Shown: piece by piece, positions 33,958 to 45,299 of the stretch | Layout of the letters: each line of letters begins with the position of its first letter | Position numbering within the stretch: position 1 is the first letter of the stretch | Assembly (NCBI GenBank): GCA_902728285.1 | Contig: CACVBU010001306.1 | Coordinates: 145,273 to 209,272, forward strand | Length of the DNA stretch: 64,000 bases | Origin: Clytia hemisphaerica | Taxonomy: Eukaryota > Cnidaria > Hydrozoa > Leptothecata > Clytiidae | Direction of reading: 5' to 3' | The notes under the pieces: model-generated | Told to the model about the DNA's origin: nothing | What the model saw: only the letters and a program-made list of their open reading frames with translations | The model's database searches: none | Made by a program: the position numbers and the translations under genes

Positions 33958-34830
33958 CGGGAACGTACAAAAAGGACCACAGGGTACGTACAATAAGGTA
34001 CACTGGGAACATACAATAAGGTTCACGGGGAACATACAATAAGGTTCACGGGGAACATACAATAAGGTTCACGGGGAACATACAATAAGGTTCACGGGGA
34101 ACATACAATAAGGTTCACGGGGAACATACAATAAGGTTCACGGGGAACATACAATAAGGTTCACAGGGAACGTACAATAAGGTACAAGGGGAACGTACAA
34201 TAAGGTACAAGGGGAACGTACAATAAGGTACAAGGGGAACGTACAATAAGGTACAAGGGGAACGTACAATAAGGTACAAGGGGAACGTACAATAAGGTAC
34301 ACGAGGAACGTACAATAAGGTACACGAGGAACGTACAATAAGGTACACTGGGAACGTACAATAAGTTCACGGGGAACATACAATAAGGTATACTGGGAAC
34401 GTACAGTAAGGTTCACAGGGAACATACAATAAGCTTACTACTTACTTACTGCACGGTTTAACGTCCGTTGTTCCCAGCAGCTGGGGTTGGACGCAATAAG
34501 GTTCACGGGAAACATACAATAAGGTATACTGGGAACGTACAATAAGGTACGCTGGTAACATACAATAAGGTAGACGGGAACATAAAATAAGGTTCACGGG
34601 GAACGCACAATAAGGTACACAGGGAACCTACAGGGAACCTACAATAAGGTATATACACAGGGAACATACAATAAGGTACTGGGGAACGTACAATAAGGTA
34701 CATGGGGTACGTACAATAATGTATACGGGAACGGCACAATAAGGTACCCAGAAACACACAAAAAGGACAAACGGAGAGCGTACAAAAGGTACCTTGAAAG
34801 CATTCAAAAAGGACCATGGGAAGTGTACAA
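33958..34830. repeat. 23-bp minisatellite
   Basis: About twenty near-perfect units of GGTTCACGGGGAACATACAATAA type (33980-34430) shift to GGTACAAGGGGAACGTACAATA variants. Degenerate copies continue to 34830. A 60-bp foreign block with CTTACTTACTGCACGG interrupts it at 34434-34494. The unit is not a multiple of 3 but has no stop in the minus frames, which produces false repeat proteins. Confidence 0.9.
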
Positions 34831-34852
34831 AAAGGACCACACAAAACGTACC

Positions 34853-34972
34853 AGGACCATGCCGACGCACCGGACTTAACGAACACCGGACTTATTTTGT
34901 CCGGTGTAGCGAAAGGATACTTTTTGCCACCGGACAAATACACCAGTCAGTACGGTGCGTCGGCAGGGTCCT
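34853..34972. mobile_element. 120-bp MITE, same family as the AASDH-linked element
   Basis: The ends AGGACCATGCCGACGCACCG and CGGTGCGTCGGCAGGGTCCT form a TIR. AACGTACC is duplicated at 34845-34852 and 34973-34980 (8 bp). Its interior (TTTGTCCGGTG.CAAAAAGTA) matches the left end of the element at 2072, so it looks like an internal deletion derivative. Confidence 0.9.
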
Positions 34973-34980
34973 AACGTACC

Positions 34981-36180
34981 AAAGGATCCCAGAGAGCGCA
35001 CACAAAAGATACAAGGGAGGGGAGCATACAAAAAGGTAAACAGGGAGTAAAAGCATCTATTATGATGATCTAGTTTTCTTTTTAGCATCTGGCATCAAGG
35101 CTAAAAAGGGGGCACTGAGAAGAGTGCAAGCTTTTCCAAGTTTTGACCATTAATATCTAGACAATATATACATGATGGAAATCAGAAAGAAATTTATGCT
35201 CACCTTCTTCTCAAGTCAAGATAGGAATGGATTGGATTTCCATGTGTTTCAGCTTCTTTCTCCACCCTTCTTCTTCTCCTTATGGGAAAAATAAATTCAG
35301 CACACACGAGAGAAACTCAGGCAGTCCTCTGAGCTTTACACACAATCATTTGTTTTATGAAAAGCCCAAAAAGCTGGTAAAAACCCCTGCCATATTTTGA
35401 TAGAAGGATACTATTTTCTTCCCCGCTAAATCTTCGCGACTATTTTTAGTCACGTGACTGAAGAGCCTAGTCATAATGTGCAGCACGAATAAAGAAAACA
35501 TTAACATCGAAAATGGAAGAAAAGACGGAAAAAGGCCGTTTTAACAAATATTCCCCTATAGTAGGGAAATATTTAATGAGTTTCTTTCAAAATAAATCTT
35601 TTACATGATCCCAAATGAATAACAATAATTACTAAACTTTTAATTATGGAAATGTCACTTTAATTGAATCGAAATAATAGACAGACTTTATGTTATGATT
35701 CTCTATCATTGACTCTTTGTGTTTTTAACGACGGGAATAAAAATATCAACTTAGAACTTCGTCCAAGATCTTGTATGGTCGTCATGGTTACTTTTCTCTG
35801 CGTTGATTGCGCGCTAAATAGAATCTGTATTGGTCGGCACAGCGTCGATATATGATTTCAACCTGTGCATTTCAAGGTACAATTTTCATGGAGCGCCATT
35901 TTACTTAATTTTTAATTTTTGGCACATGACAAAAAGTTGACATAAAATTTTCCGTAGCGCAGGGGGATTTTCCTCAGATGCTAGTTTTCAGTGATCTTTA
36001 GAGCTTCAGCGTGTTGCGTTAAGAAAACTCCATAGCTGTTATCAGGTTACTGAGAAATAAGAAAGTTGTTTCGTATTTGCTACTTAGCTAGCACAAGTTG
36101 CTATTTTGCCTATCTTTGAATATATGGCATCGGAAAGGTGGTTTTGAATTTTGACGAAAAAAGCAAAAAAGCGTGATTTT
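34981..36180. other. Spacer, no gene seen
   Basis: No coding match. The frame 35664-35855 is unsupported. Confidence 0.4.
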
Positions 36181-36189
36181 ATTTTAATT

Positions 36190-38440
36190 GGAGCTAAACC
36201 TTAATTCCAAGTCGAATGAAGTACATCCCGCCACCGTGCAGAGGCGGCTAGGAAATAGTATATTTCGGCTCCCGGTTGTTCTTTCCTTCGCCTGTATATA
36301 TTCTACCGTGAAGTTTCCTTCCAGCTCAATCTCAATTGATTACGATTTCAAACTTCATCATCCGAATCATGATCGTTCAAATTTCATTTTTGCAACGACT
36401 CACCCAACCTCACCCAAACTTCCGCCACTTCATCAACGTTACCAGCTTCCTCAGCAGGCGGATGGAATCAATCCTGGCAACGCTAAACTCATTAATCGAC
36501 AGCCGTCTTTGTGATTTGTTGCTAACAGGCGTCATTCCTTCTGCCCCATCCAAACGATGCCAACAACTTCCCCAACATAATCAAACAACGACAATTTTTA
36601 CGCCCGCTACCACCTCTAACGTCCTCACAGGAGTGATCAATAATAGTGGTAACCTTGCTACGAGTACGGGTGAAAACGTCCTGCTATCATTGCAACTCCT
36701 CTAGTCCAGCAATTTGGACAGGCCTTGCAACAGCGACGACAACCTCAACTTCCATGTACTAACGAACTACCCACCATTCCTGCAAAGATTTTAATATAGA
36801 TCAAGAATGGCGAGTTCATTGACATCGACCTTTTGTTGCCTAACAATATATTGGTAAACCTGCTAATTCTTCAGTCTCATTTGCCTTCGATGGAGATGGA
36901 AGTATCTCCCTTCGGCAGGGTAGTGATGCCTCTTCGGTGCCTGGACGTCCCCCCCACGCACTTTTCCTCGACGAACGTTTCCCCGACACACAATTCCCCG
37001 TCGTACGTTTCCTCTTACCAGACATTTCCCCTAACGGACGTTTCCCCGACTATGACCGGAAATTTCCCCGACGGATGTTTCCCCGACCGGAAAGACTCAC
37101 TTTTGATTTTTTTTTTGGTTGACCATGAAGCAATTACCACGAGTTATAACTGAAAGTGACAAATTTTAACTAAAACTTGGCATTTCAGGAGGGCTACATT
37201 TGCACTTAAAGGGTTATAATCTATTCCAGCGCGCGGCCAGTGTGTATCCTGACTAAAACTAAGCAGAATACGAATAAAAAGTTTGACTTTTATTTGCGAG
37301 TTTTTCTTGAGAACAATTATCTTGAGAAATAGATATCTTGTAGGTGCAATCAATTTTTACCTTTAAGAAAGCCAATCCTTTTAAATCCATGCACGCATCA
37401 GAGCTGTCGATGTTGCAATGTTTAACTGGGATGGCATCTTATGCCACTGACTTATGGATTAAGGTATTTCAAACTTTCAAAAATAAATCTGTCACCTTTT
37501 TTATGTTGGGGGAAACGTCCATCGAGGAAAACGTCCGGTAATCACCTCTTCTATTGTGTTAGCCAAAAAAGCAAAGGTTATTATTGATCTGAACTCCTGG
37601 CTGACGATGGCATGGCCCAGGTTTTTTCAAGCCGTATTGGTTTATCGCCCTTCCCTCGTCAACCAGTTGATCGTTGATCGCTTACCATCGTATATATTTT
37701 GCACATCTAGCCAATGACAACTTTTTCATGGGTGGCACACCCATACGATACGACCTTTAGAGCTTTCATCTCCAACAATCCCACTGTTATATGGGATATT
37801 ACTAATACCACTTTATTCAACATACACATTCAGGGTCAAAGGGAAAAGGAACCTAGCAAATGTCACCTCTGCCAGCGCAAGGACCAACTTGTCTTCTGCT
37901 TCCCCTCTGCTCCCCCTTGAATCTAGGCTCAGCTCGCTCCTCAGCTGACCACACCCCTCGGTTGCCCTCCCACCCTAGCCCTGGCCCTCCGCCCTCTTCT
38001 TTCCCTCGTGCACAGTGCATTCAACCTTACCCATCCATCTGTCAGCCCTCCCCCAGCAAGCTTCCTTTATGGATTCCACATTGGATTTCAAAGACTTCCT
38101 CCCTCAAGACCTAACGTAACGGTCTTTCCACCTATTGCAACAGTGAGGCTATGTCTAAAGCCATCTTGAAAGGGCTGAAGCGGGGACATTTGCAGGCCCC
38201 TTTGAATCCGATCCTCTTCCTTCAACTACTGTTCCTCTCTGGACGCTGCCCCTAAGGACGGACCCCACCCTCGACTTACCTACCCTGGCTCCTCTGTCAA
38301 CGATGGGATTCCTGTTGATTCGACTCACGTAGAGTACACATCCTTTGATGAGCCCTCAACACGATCCACCTAGTTGGCCCTGGTTGTTTTATGGGGAAAT
38401 TAACATTAAACATGCCATAGAATGCACCCCCTGAGCTTAG
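36190..38440 (+). pseudogene. DIRS-type retrotransposon, 5' part (gag and start of RT), decayed
   Basis: Frames broken by stops and shifts carry a DIRS-like gag: NGEFIDIDLLLPNN (36815), PVITSSIVLAKKAKVIIDLN (37535), then PRFFQAVLVYRPSLVNQLIV, HPYDTTFRAFISNNP and a Cys knuckle remnant CHLCQRKDQ (37860). From 38170 the N-terminal RT region follows: YPGSSVNDGIPVDSTHVEYT, then SFDE and GEINIKHAIECTP, the decayed form of the LDIKHAF block. The RT stops there, and its continuation (YLDDF block) is at 45300. DIRS elements use a tyrosine recombinase. A 594-bp MITE interrupts gag. Confidence 0.75.
36943..37536. mobile_element. MITE-like insertion in DIRS gag
   Basis: GGACGTCCCCCCCACGCACT with TTTTCCTCGACG at the left mirrors ACGTCCATCGAGGAAAACGT at the right. 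The left end also has tandem GACG.TTTCCCCGAC repeats (36970-37090). Gag sequence lies on both sides. The TSD is not clear. Confidence 0.55.
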
Positions 38441-39167
38441 GGGGGAGGCTAAATCATTTTTGCTTGATCGGGGGCTGAATTTTTCAAAAATACTGGGGGC
38501 TAGCTTTCTAGGGGGGGGCTGAGTTTTGACTAATTGAACTGGGGGCTAGGTTTATGATTTTAAGTTTTCAATAAATTTGAAAAATCAGTTTTATCAAACT
38601 TCTAATTTATATACCTAATTCTTTGAGTATTTCATCTTTATTCCCTGCTTAATCAAGATCTGCATCATCACTTTAGTTCTTGCAATGTTTGCGTTTTTAG
38701 ATTATAACTTTCAGTTTCTTGCCGAACATTGTTTTTTTCAGAAACCCTTGAATTGTCATCGAAATGCTTTCTCATCTTCGATCGCGAGCCTCGCACGCAC
38801 CGTAAAGGAACGAAAAACAAAGTTTTGTGCGAATTGCACGTGTAATTTCATTAACATTACAGTCACGTTTGTCTGCGATTAATCCCGCTGGACGTTTGTA
38901 GAATACAATGCACCCTTTTCCCATTGCTCCATTAGTGGAGAAGACTAGGGGAGTGAATATTCCATTTTCAACTTGAAGTACCCTTTTGTTGTATTGTCTT
39001 TTCTTCTCTTTCTCGTTTGTTTCGTAGCACTTTGCAAGCTATTGGCTTCGGTATCTCTGGGCTTGTAGGTCAAAGACCCTTATGTCAAAAAATGCCCGTT
39101 GACCCCTTGTCCAAAAGCTAACAGTTCTTACGTTAAGTCTTGCTTCTTTCGATTAGTTTCCATTCGT
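38441..39167. other. Spacer with GGGGGCTGA repeats
   Basis: 38450-38560 has about four degenerate copies of GGGGGCTGAATTTTTC-like sequence. Nothing coding is recognised to 39167. Confidence 0.4.
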
Positions 39168-41400
39168 TTATTCGCCTTCCTGGATTTCTGATACCATTGG
39201 TTCAACTTTAACATATTTGCATACTTCTTCTAACATCTCAGCAGTGATATCACGCAGCTCGTTATGCCTAAGAGCGACAAAGCCTCCTTTTTTTACATGA
39301 CAGAGCATGCGCGACATCGAAGGTTGCATCACATGGACATTTGGATGGCATCTTGTCGAGTTTCCAACCGTAGCGCAATCGTATAGCATCAGTAAAATCG
39401 TTTCTAGAGAGGTCCAATCCATGTTCTTTCAATGGCAAGGTCGTCAGCCAGTTGGATACGCCTTATTGACCGTTCGCAAGGATACTCTTCTTTTTGTCGG
39501 GTGCCATTGATTGAATGAGGTAGTCGAGTTTTTCTTTTTGACGATCTGAACTTTCTTCTGTGATTTGATATTTGGTTGCTGGATTTTTAATTTTCTCTTT
39601 ACCTAGAATTTGATTTTGGTTGTCATTCGTGAAAAGCGTGATCTCGTTTACCCAGGTCAGAACTTTATCCGCAATGAACGAATCTTGAAACCATTGGCTG
39701 CCAATTACTGCACCAAGGTGCTTCGATCCTTGTGTTGTTATTTGGATATTGGTACCTCATTCTTTACAATGACCCACGGGTTTCGGATGGTAGCCAAACA
39801 GTTAACCTTCAACACTTAATTTGTCCCACCAGCTTCGAAGGTTGCCGATGGATCCAGCAGCTGTCATATCGTCAGCAAAAGCAACCTCTTTCTCTGATCT
39901 TGATTGTGGTTTGATCGCCAGTTGATGTAGAAGGGGTGTCGTTCCTATTGCATATATTGTCATTCCAAGTGGGTCACCTTGAGTGATTGAACGATTTTAG
40001 TTCGCCACCACCAATTACAAATAGCTTATCTGGTTTGGAATAGCAGTTTCGAACGTAGGTTGCCAATAAGGGACAGGTGTTACCAATGTTGTGGAGCAAG
40101 GCTGTTCAATGCATTTTCAGCGTCAACCAAAAGTACTGCGTCAGTCTCTGCCTTTTCAAACATTGATCGCATTGCATGAATAGCAGCCTCACTTCCTGAT
40201 TTCTGTCCGCACATTTGTGAATTTGGAACTGACTTTGTGATGTCTGCTTTAAGGACACTCATGACAACTTTGCCCATTATGCGTCGTAGCACTTCCCCGA
40301 CGCCTATTGAACGCACACCAGACATTTTGTCAAGAGGAATTAATCGAGATGCCATTCATGATTGTAAGGAATCGTCCGTGATTTCATTGGTGCATTGATG
40401 ACGAAGCTGTTTGATGGTATTTTCGTCCAATGGGAGTACACCTCCACGCATGTTGTTGGTTAGTAACTTCATTGACGTTGCCTTTTTGCATCAGGTCTCG
40501 AAACTTTCGTGAGGTAGTGGCAAGGGCTCTCTTCTTATACGTTGAAGGAAGGCGCTGCTGTATAGTTTCCGCTTCTCGGAGAAGTTGGTGAAAGTCTCCT
40601 TTCTTCCAGATTTTCATTCTTCTTTCAAGCGCGTGGAGGTGATCTTTACTCTTTGATGTTTTTGATGGCTTTTGCAGAAGAAGTGCTGGCATGATTTGGA
40701 TGGCAGTGAATGCACAGCTTTGGAGTGGAGTTTTCTCGACGAACGCGGTCAACAGCTTTGTGATTTCTAGAATATACTCTTTTGCTGGCATTTCCTTTAG
40801 GCAGCAGAAAAAGGTTCTTCTCCGGGGTTCTTCTTCCATGTTACTATTCTTTGGTAGCATATATCCATATCCAGAATGACCTCGATTGGATACTTGAGCA
40901 AATTACATCCTGAGACTGATTATTTGGAGGGTCGGGTGGCGTTGGTGGATCAGGAGGTTGCTTTTCGTTCGTTCCTGACATTTCTTCTGACGTAACTTTT
41001 TGTTGACTCTCTTGTGACGTCACTTCTTTGCCAGTTGGATTTGGCTTTGTAGTGATTTCCTTTTTGCCTTTGCAGAATTTTAGGTGATATTTCCTTCCAC
41101 CTTCAGATTTTAATTCTTTGTCACAATTTCCGCATGGGTATTTCTTATCAAGTGGTGGGAAAGGTCGCGAGAAGGGTTGCGAGGGAGGTAGTATTTTATC
41201 CTCGGGTATTTGCTCATCTATTCCCTGTTCTGTTAGATCCCTTGATTTTGGGTAGAGATTCGAGAACGACTTTCCAGTGCCGATGTTGACTTGCTGTGGT
41301 GGAAACACTATGAACTGTCTGATTGGTGGTCTGCTATCTTTCTGTGTTGAGGCGATGTTGATGTCATCTTCCCTGCATTCATTAGCCATTTCTTTCACAC
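39168..41400 (-). pseudogene. R2-like non-LTR retrotransposon, decayed
   Basis: Read on the minus strand: an N-terminal region with a zinc finger (YPCGNCDKELKSEGGRKYHL, then KFC, near 41115-41065) and Pro-rich linker. RT blocks follow: [20 protein letters not shown] (40340), [20 protein letters not shown] and AENALNS (motif A, about 40120), GDPLGMTIYAIG (39975), AFADDMTAAGS (motif C, about 39870). Then come SNWLTTLPLKEHGLDLSRND and the C-terminal block GGFVALRHNELRDITAEML (39270). The order finger-RT-C-terminal block and the GVRSIGVGE and FADD motifs fit R2/NeSL-type elements common in corals and hydrozoans. Several stops, frameshifts and a shortened thumb region show it is dead. It lies inside the split DIRS element. 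Confidence 0.8.
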
Positions 41401-42118
41401 GTAAACAATATCCCTATTTGTCGAAGGATAACTGTTTAAAAAAGGAAAGATCAGGAATGAATGCCGGAGCGCTTCAACACATCGGGGGTCCTCCAGAGAC
41501 AAGGTTCTGGACTTCCCGCAGAGCCCGAAAATGTCAGGAAAGAAAAGGTTACGGTGATTTGTGTGAAAGAAAATTGAATAAAACCGGCCTATATAAGAAG
41601 AAGGATGAGCCTTACGGGTGGTTTTATTCTTAAAACTTTTTGTATTCGATTCGTGTGTCAAAATCTTCGACGGTGAATCGTTTTGTCTGGAACAGAACGG
41701 TTGGGATGTCTAAGGTGTATTCTAGACTCTTCACTCTGTCGGAGAGACGCGTCTACCTCCTGGCTGCAGAGGATTTTCTTCTGGCTATATATTCGAGCCA
41801 ATCAGTCTTTTTCAACTGATCTTCTGCATCCTTGACTACAGGCGTCTTTTCTTCGATGTACTTGTTCACCCTCACGCTCCGGCTACCTTGACTGCGGTAG
41901 TCTTTTCTTCGGGATTTTTCGACCCTGTCTAGCAGACCTTGATTTCGGCAGTATTTTCGATGGCGTTGATCAACAGTTTCTTCACGGAACAGGAGTTGTT
42001 TATGTTACTTTTCTCTGTCTACACTTGTAAAGGTTCGATTTAAATCTCCAATACAATGTTCGAAATTATTTTCAAAACAAAGCAATGTTTGTGTTTTTAA
42101 TCCAATACATGTAATAAT

Positions 42119-44870
42119 CTATCATTTTAGATGGATAAAGAAAATAACAAGCAAGCAAAAATAAACCAAAACGAGGAAATGTCAATGGTTTTGATGGAAT
42201 TGGAGGAAAATAATTTTCGCTTACCACTGGTAAGCTCACTACGAATCGTCTTGAATTACTTGCAAAAAACAAGGTAGATGGAGACTGGCGTAGAAACAAA
42301 GAGATAAAATTAAAATATACTTTGATAAAGAGAACATGGACATACGTCTACGAAGAAAATAGTTATGAAATCGATCAAACACACCTCGCACCACTTGGTA
42401 TGGTCAAGTATCTGCAAAATATTCTTTCATTGGACAAATGTCTTAAATTATGATGTCCTTCCAACGGACGTTAAGGATAAAATACCCGTCAAAGTTATTC
42501 TACAACAAAAGAAATATAAAAAATTCAATGCGTTAATACCGGTGATCAGGGTTTCCAAAAATTTAGTTGGCTTTACTGTACTGTTTGTATGAATAAGCTC
42601 CTCCCTTCTGTTGTGAATAGTTACAAACAACATCTTCCAGAAGCAGCAAAAGTAGAAGATATCATAAATGAATGGAACACTATTTGGAGCAAAGATAAAA
42701 ATATTGCTGACTATGTTGACGTTTGTGGATGTGTTCTTCCTAACCAAGTAGAGGTTATTGTTATGCCAAACAATCGAAAATGCATTTTACGCCCTAATGA
42801 ACACACCTTAAAATACACCAAAAGTTACTGCCTAGTATCCTTTCTAAATCAAGAAAACGTCAACATGATTCTGATGAACAGCCAGAATTCACTTTTACGA
42901 AAAAACCTAGCAACATATTGCAAGCTGATAAAGAGGGTAATCTATCAACCAGTGAAACAGAAATATTCGAAGCAAAGAAAAATGACAAAAACATCACCCT
43001 TTCATTCGCAAAGAAAGCTTGACCCCCAAAATTTATGCCCGTTGGCCAAATGTTGGATCCCAAAATGAGTCTTACTAATATTCCTAAATGCTCAAAATAA
43101 TTGCTTGTCAAGCATTGTTTGGAGTTAATCATTATGTTTCACAAAGGACCGCCCTTCAGATCTAAAATTCTAAAATTTCGAAGCAAAAATTCACGGATTT
43201 CTGATACCGAAACAATTTCAGAATTCCGAAATGCTAAAGGAATTTTGCCTGATATCCGCAATACTAAAGGAATTTTGCCTGATATCCGAAATTCCGAAGA
43301 AAAAAAAGTCGATTTCCGCAATTCCGAAAAACCGTACGCCACCACTAAATGTTCCTTGGGCACTGACAAAGATCCCAGGAGGTTCCTTGGACAGTGGTAA
43401 ACTCGTTTCTCAAATTCTTGCAGTTGTTAACAGAATCGTTACCTATGGTGTTAAATCATTTGAACCAGCCAGTAAATCAATCTTATATGAATACGAATCC
43501 CACTTTCCCGATGAGATATGTCCATCTTTACCACCTATTTTTCATGTTGTACCTTAACCGATTTTGACATAGAGAGCAAAGTAATAAAAATGAGATTTGA
43601 ACACTAGCCTGTTGCATTAGTTGCAGATGGATGCTCTGTCAACACTAGAGCAGGGAAAGACCTAATTGATTGCTATGGGTTACCCTCTCCAACCACAAGA
43701 TGTTCTGCACATGCTGCAAATGGTTCATTAAAACGAATTTCTTTTTTTATATGATTTGAAAAACTACATTACACTTACAAACATATACTTCTTACAAAAA
43801 CAAATACGCCCAATTTTGAGACATTTTCAACTAAGTGGAAAGAGCACATCTTTCTTAAACGAGGCTCTTACCATGCTGGAAATGAAAAACATTAATGTTC
43901 TAACATGGCGTCCAGATGGCGTATCAGACTACTTTTGGACTGGGAATAAATCCTTTCAATTCATAATACATGTTGAAATTTATTTCCTTTCATACAGGTC
44001 CTTATAGTGGCTGACTTTTTAAGAAGACTTGACACTGATTATGCAATAGTTATGGATGTTTACGCTGAGTCCCAGGCCCTAATTGAAATTCTTTCAAATA
44101 AGGACATGAAAACTCCACACTTTGATAGAATTCTTGCTGGATTGAAAGATGATGGGTAATATTGAATATCATTTTGAATCACATCATATAGTCTTACAAC
44201 AGTCATCGAAACCGCTATGTGGAAAATCTGTTCAGAAGAAGGCTTATATAGTCCGTAAAGAGGCAAAAAAGTCATCAAGAACTTGACTGAAAATACCTTT
44301 GGGAAAAGCCATGAGGGTACGATTGTAAAATATGCCTCAACATTTAACTTAAGCTTTAAATATGATAACAAAACCAGAGTAAAAAATGTTAAAGAGCTAT
44401 TTCCCATGTACGGGACTGCCAAAACTCACACTGTAAAAGATAATGCTTGCTCGGAAGCTTTACCAGGTTATAAGATTGAAATTGAATATGAGGCAAAGCT
44501 TCAATGCACGAAACCTCAAATGATTAAAAGCTTCAATGAGATTTGACCTAAATTGGACATTCTCTGGCTTAGCTATAAAAAGACGAAGCCAGAGAAAGAT
44601 GTAACAAAACGTTTTTGGATAAAAGTCCTTTGAAGAATATTCGATCGACTAGCCAGAGTTTGTTGAGCTTATCATGATTCTTCTCTCAATATCCCCTGGA
44701 ACTAGTCCACTTGAAAGAAGTTATTCAAAACTTGTTTCAAGGATCGCGCTCGAATATCAGGTGGTACCCTTGAAACGTTGTATTTACTTTGTTGTTTGCA
44801 GATCAAAAACGGAGATGATGAACTCTTTAAAAAATTAAGGGAAACCTTACAAAAGTGAACCATTAGTTTT
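42119..44870 (+). pseudogene. hAT-like transposase gene, decayed
   Basis: It starts after CATTTTAG at 42131 (MDKENNKQAKINQ). Readable blocks include YKQHLPEAAKVEDIINEWNT (42620), GVKSFEPASKSILYE (43450), VADGCSVNTRAGKDLIDCYG with TTRCSAHAANGSLKRI (43620-43735), and ADFLRRLDTDYAIVMDVYAE (44010). Near 44690 is ISPGTSPLERSYSKLVSR, the hAT C-terminal dimerisation motif. D.G.SVN...G and the C.AH block are typical of the catalytic core. Stops and shifts separate the blocks. A CGTAC-type MITE sits at about 43143-43350. It lies in the 6.9-kb interval that splits the DIRS RT. Confidence 0.65.
43143..43350 (-). mobile_element. GGCGTAC/TTCGGAATT MITE, partial copy
   Basis: The right end, read inverted, is GGCGTACGGTTTTTCGGAAT. 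Its body repeats TTCGGAAT and AGGCAAAATTCCTTTAG. It matches the copies at 58527 and 59042 but lacks the far end. A 28-bp internal duplication is present. Confidence 0.65.
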
Positions 44871-45299
44871 GCTAAATTTTTTCATAAAACTATACATGGT
44901 TTTGCAAAAAACTTGTTTCATTCTGTTCTAATCAAGTTCTTGTGATTTTTAATGTTCTAAAAAAAACTTTCAGATCATTTCAAAAAAATGCCTGTTAATA
45001 ATTCTCTTTCATCACTGAAATACTGAAAAAATTAGTTGCCTTCTAAGTGTCTTATCAAGCTCAACTAAAGTGCTCTAGCCAATGAGCTACATCTCTTTAT
45101 TGACAAAATGTAAACTGAAATGAACCTGCTACCTCTTTAGCTAGTCTTCAACACTCAGAAGATGTGTAATATGTATGTGTAATATATCATGTTTTTAATC
45201 CTTCTTGTTGTTATATAAAAAGTTTGTTAAATTTTATTAAGCTTGTCCTTATTGTGACATAATGTTGATATTTGTTATTAGGAAGTTTAGAGGACCTTC

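Noticed and set aside
33958-34430. CRISPR-like array or repetitive protein (YLIVRSPCTLLYVP)
   Set aside because: The 23-bp units have no spacers, so this is a minisatellite. The proteins arise because the unit lacks stops in three minus frames.
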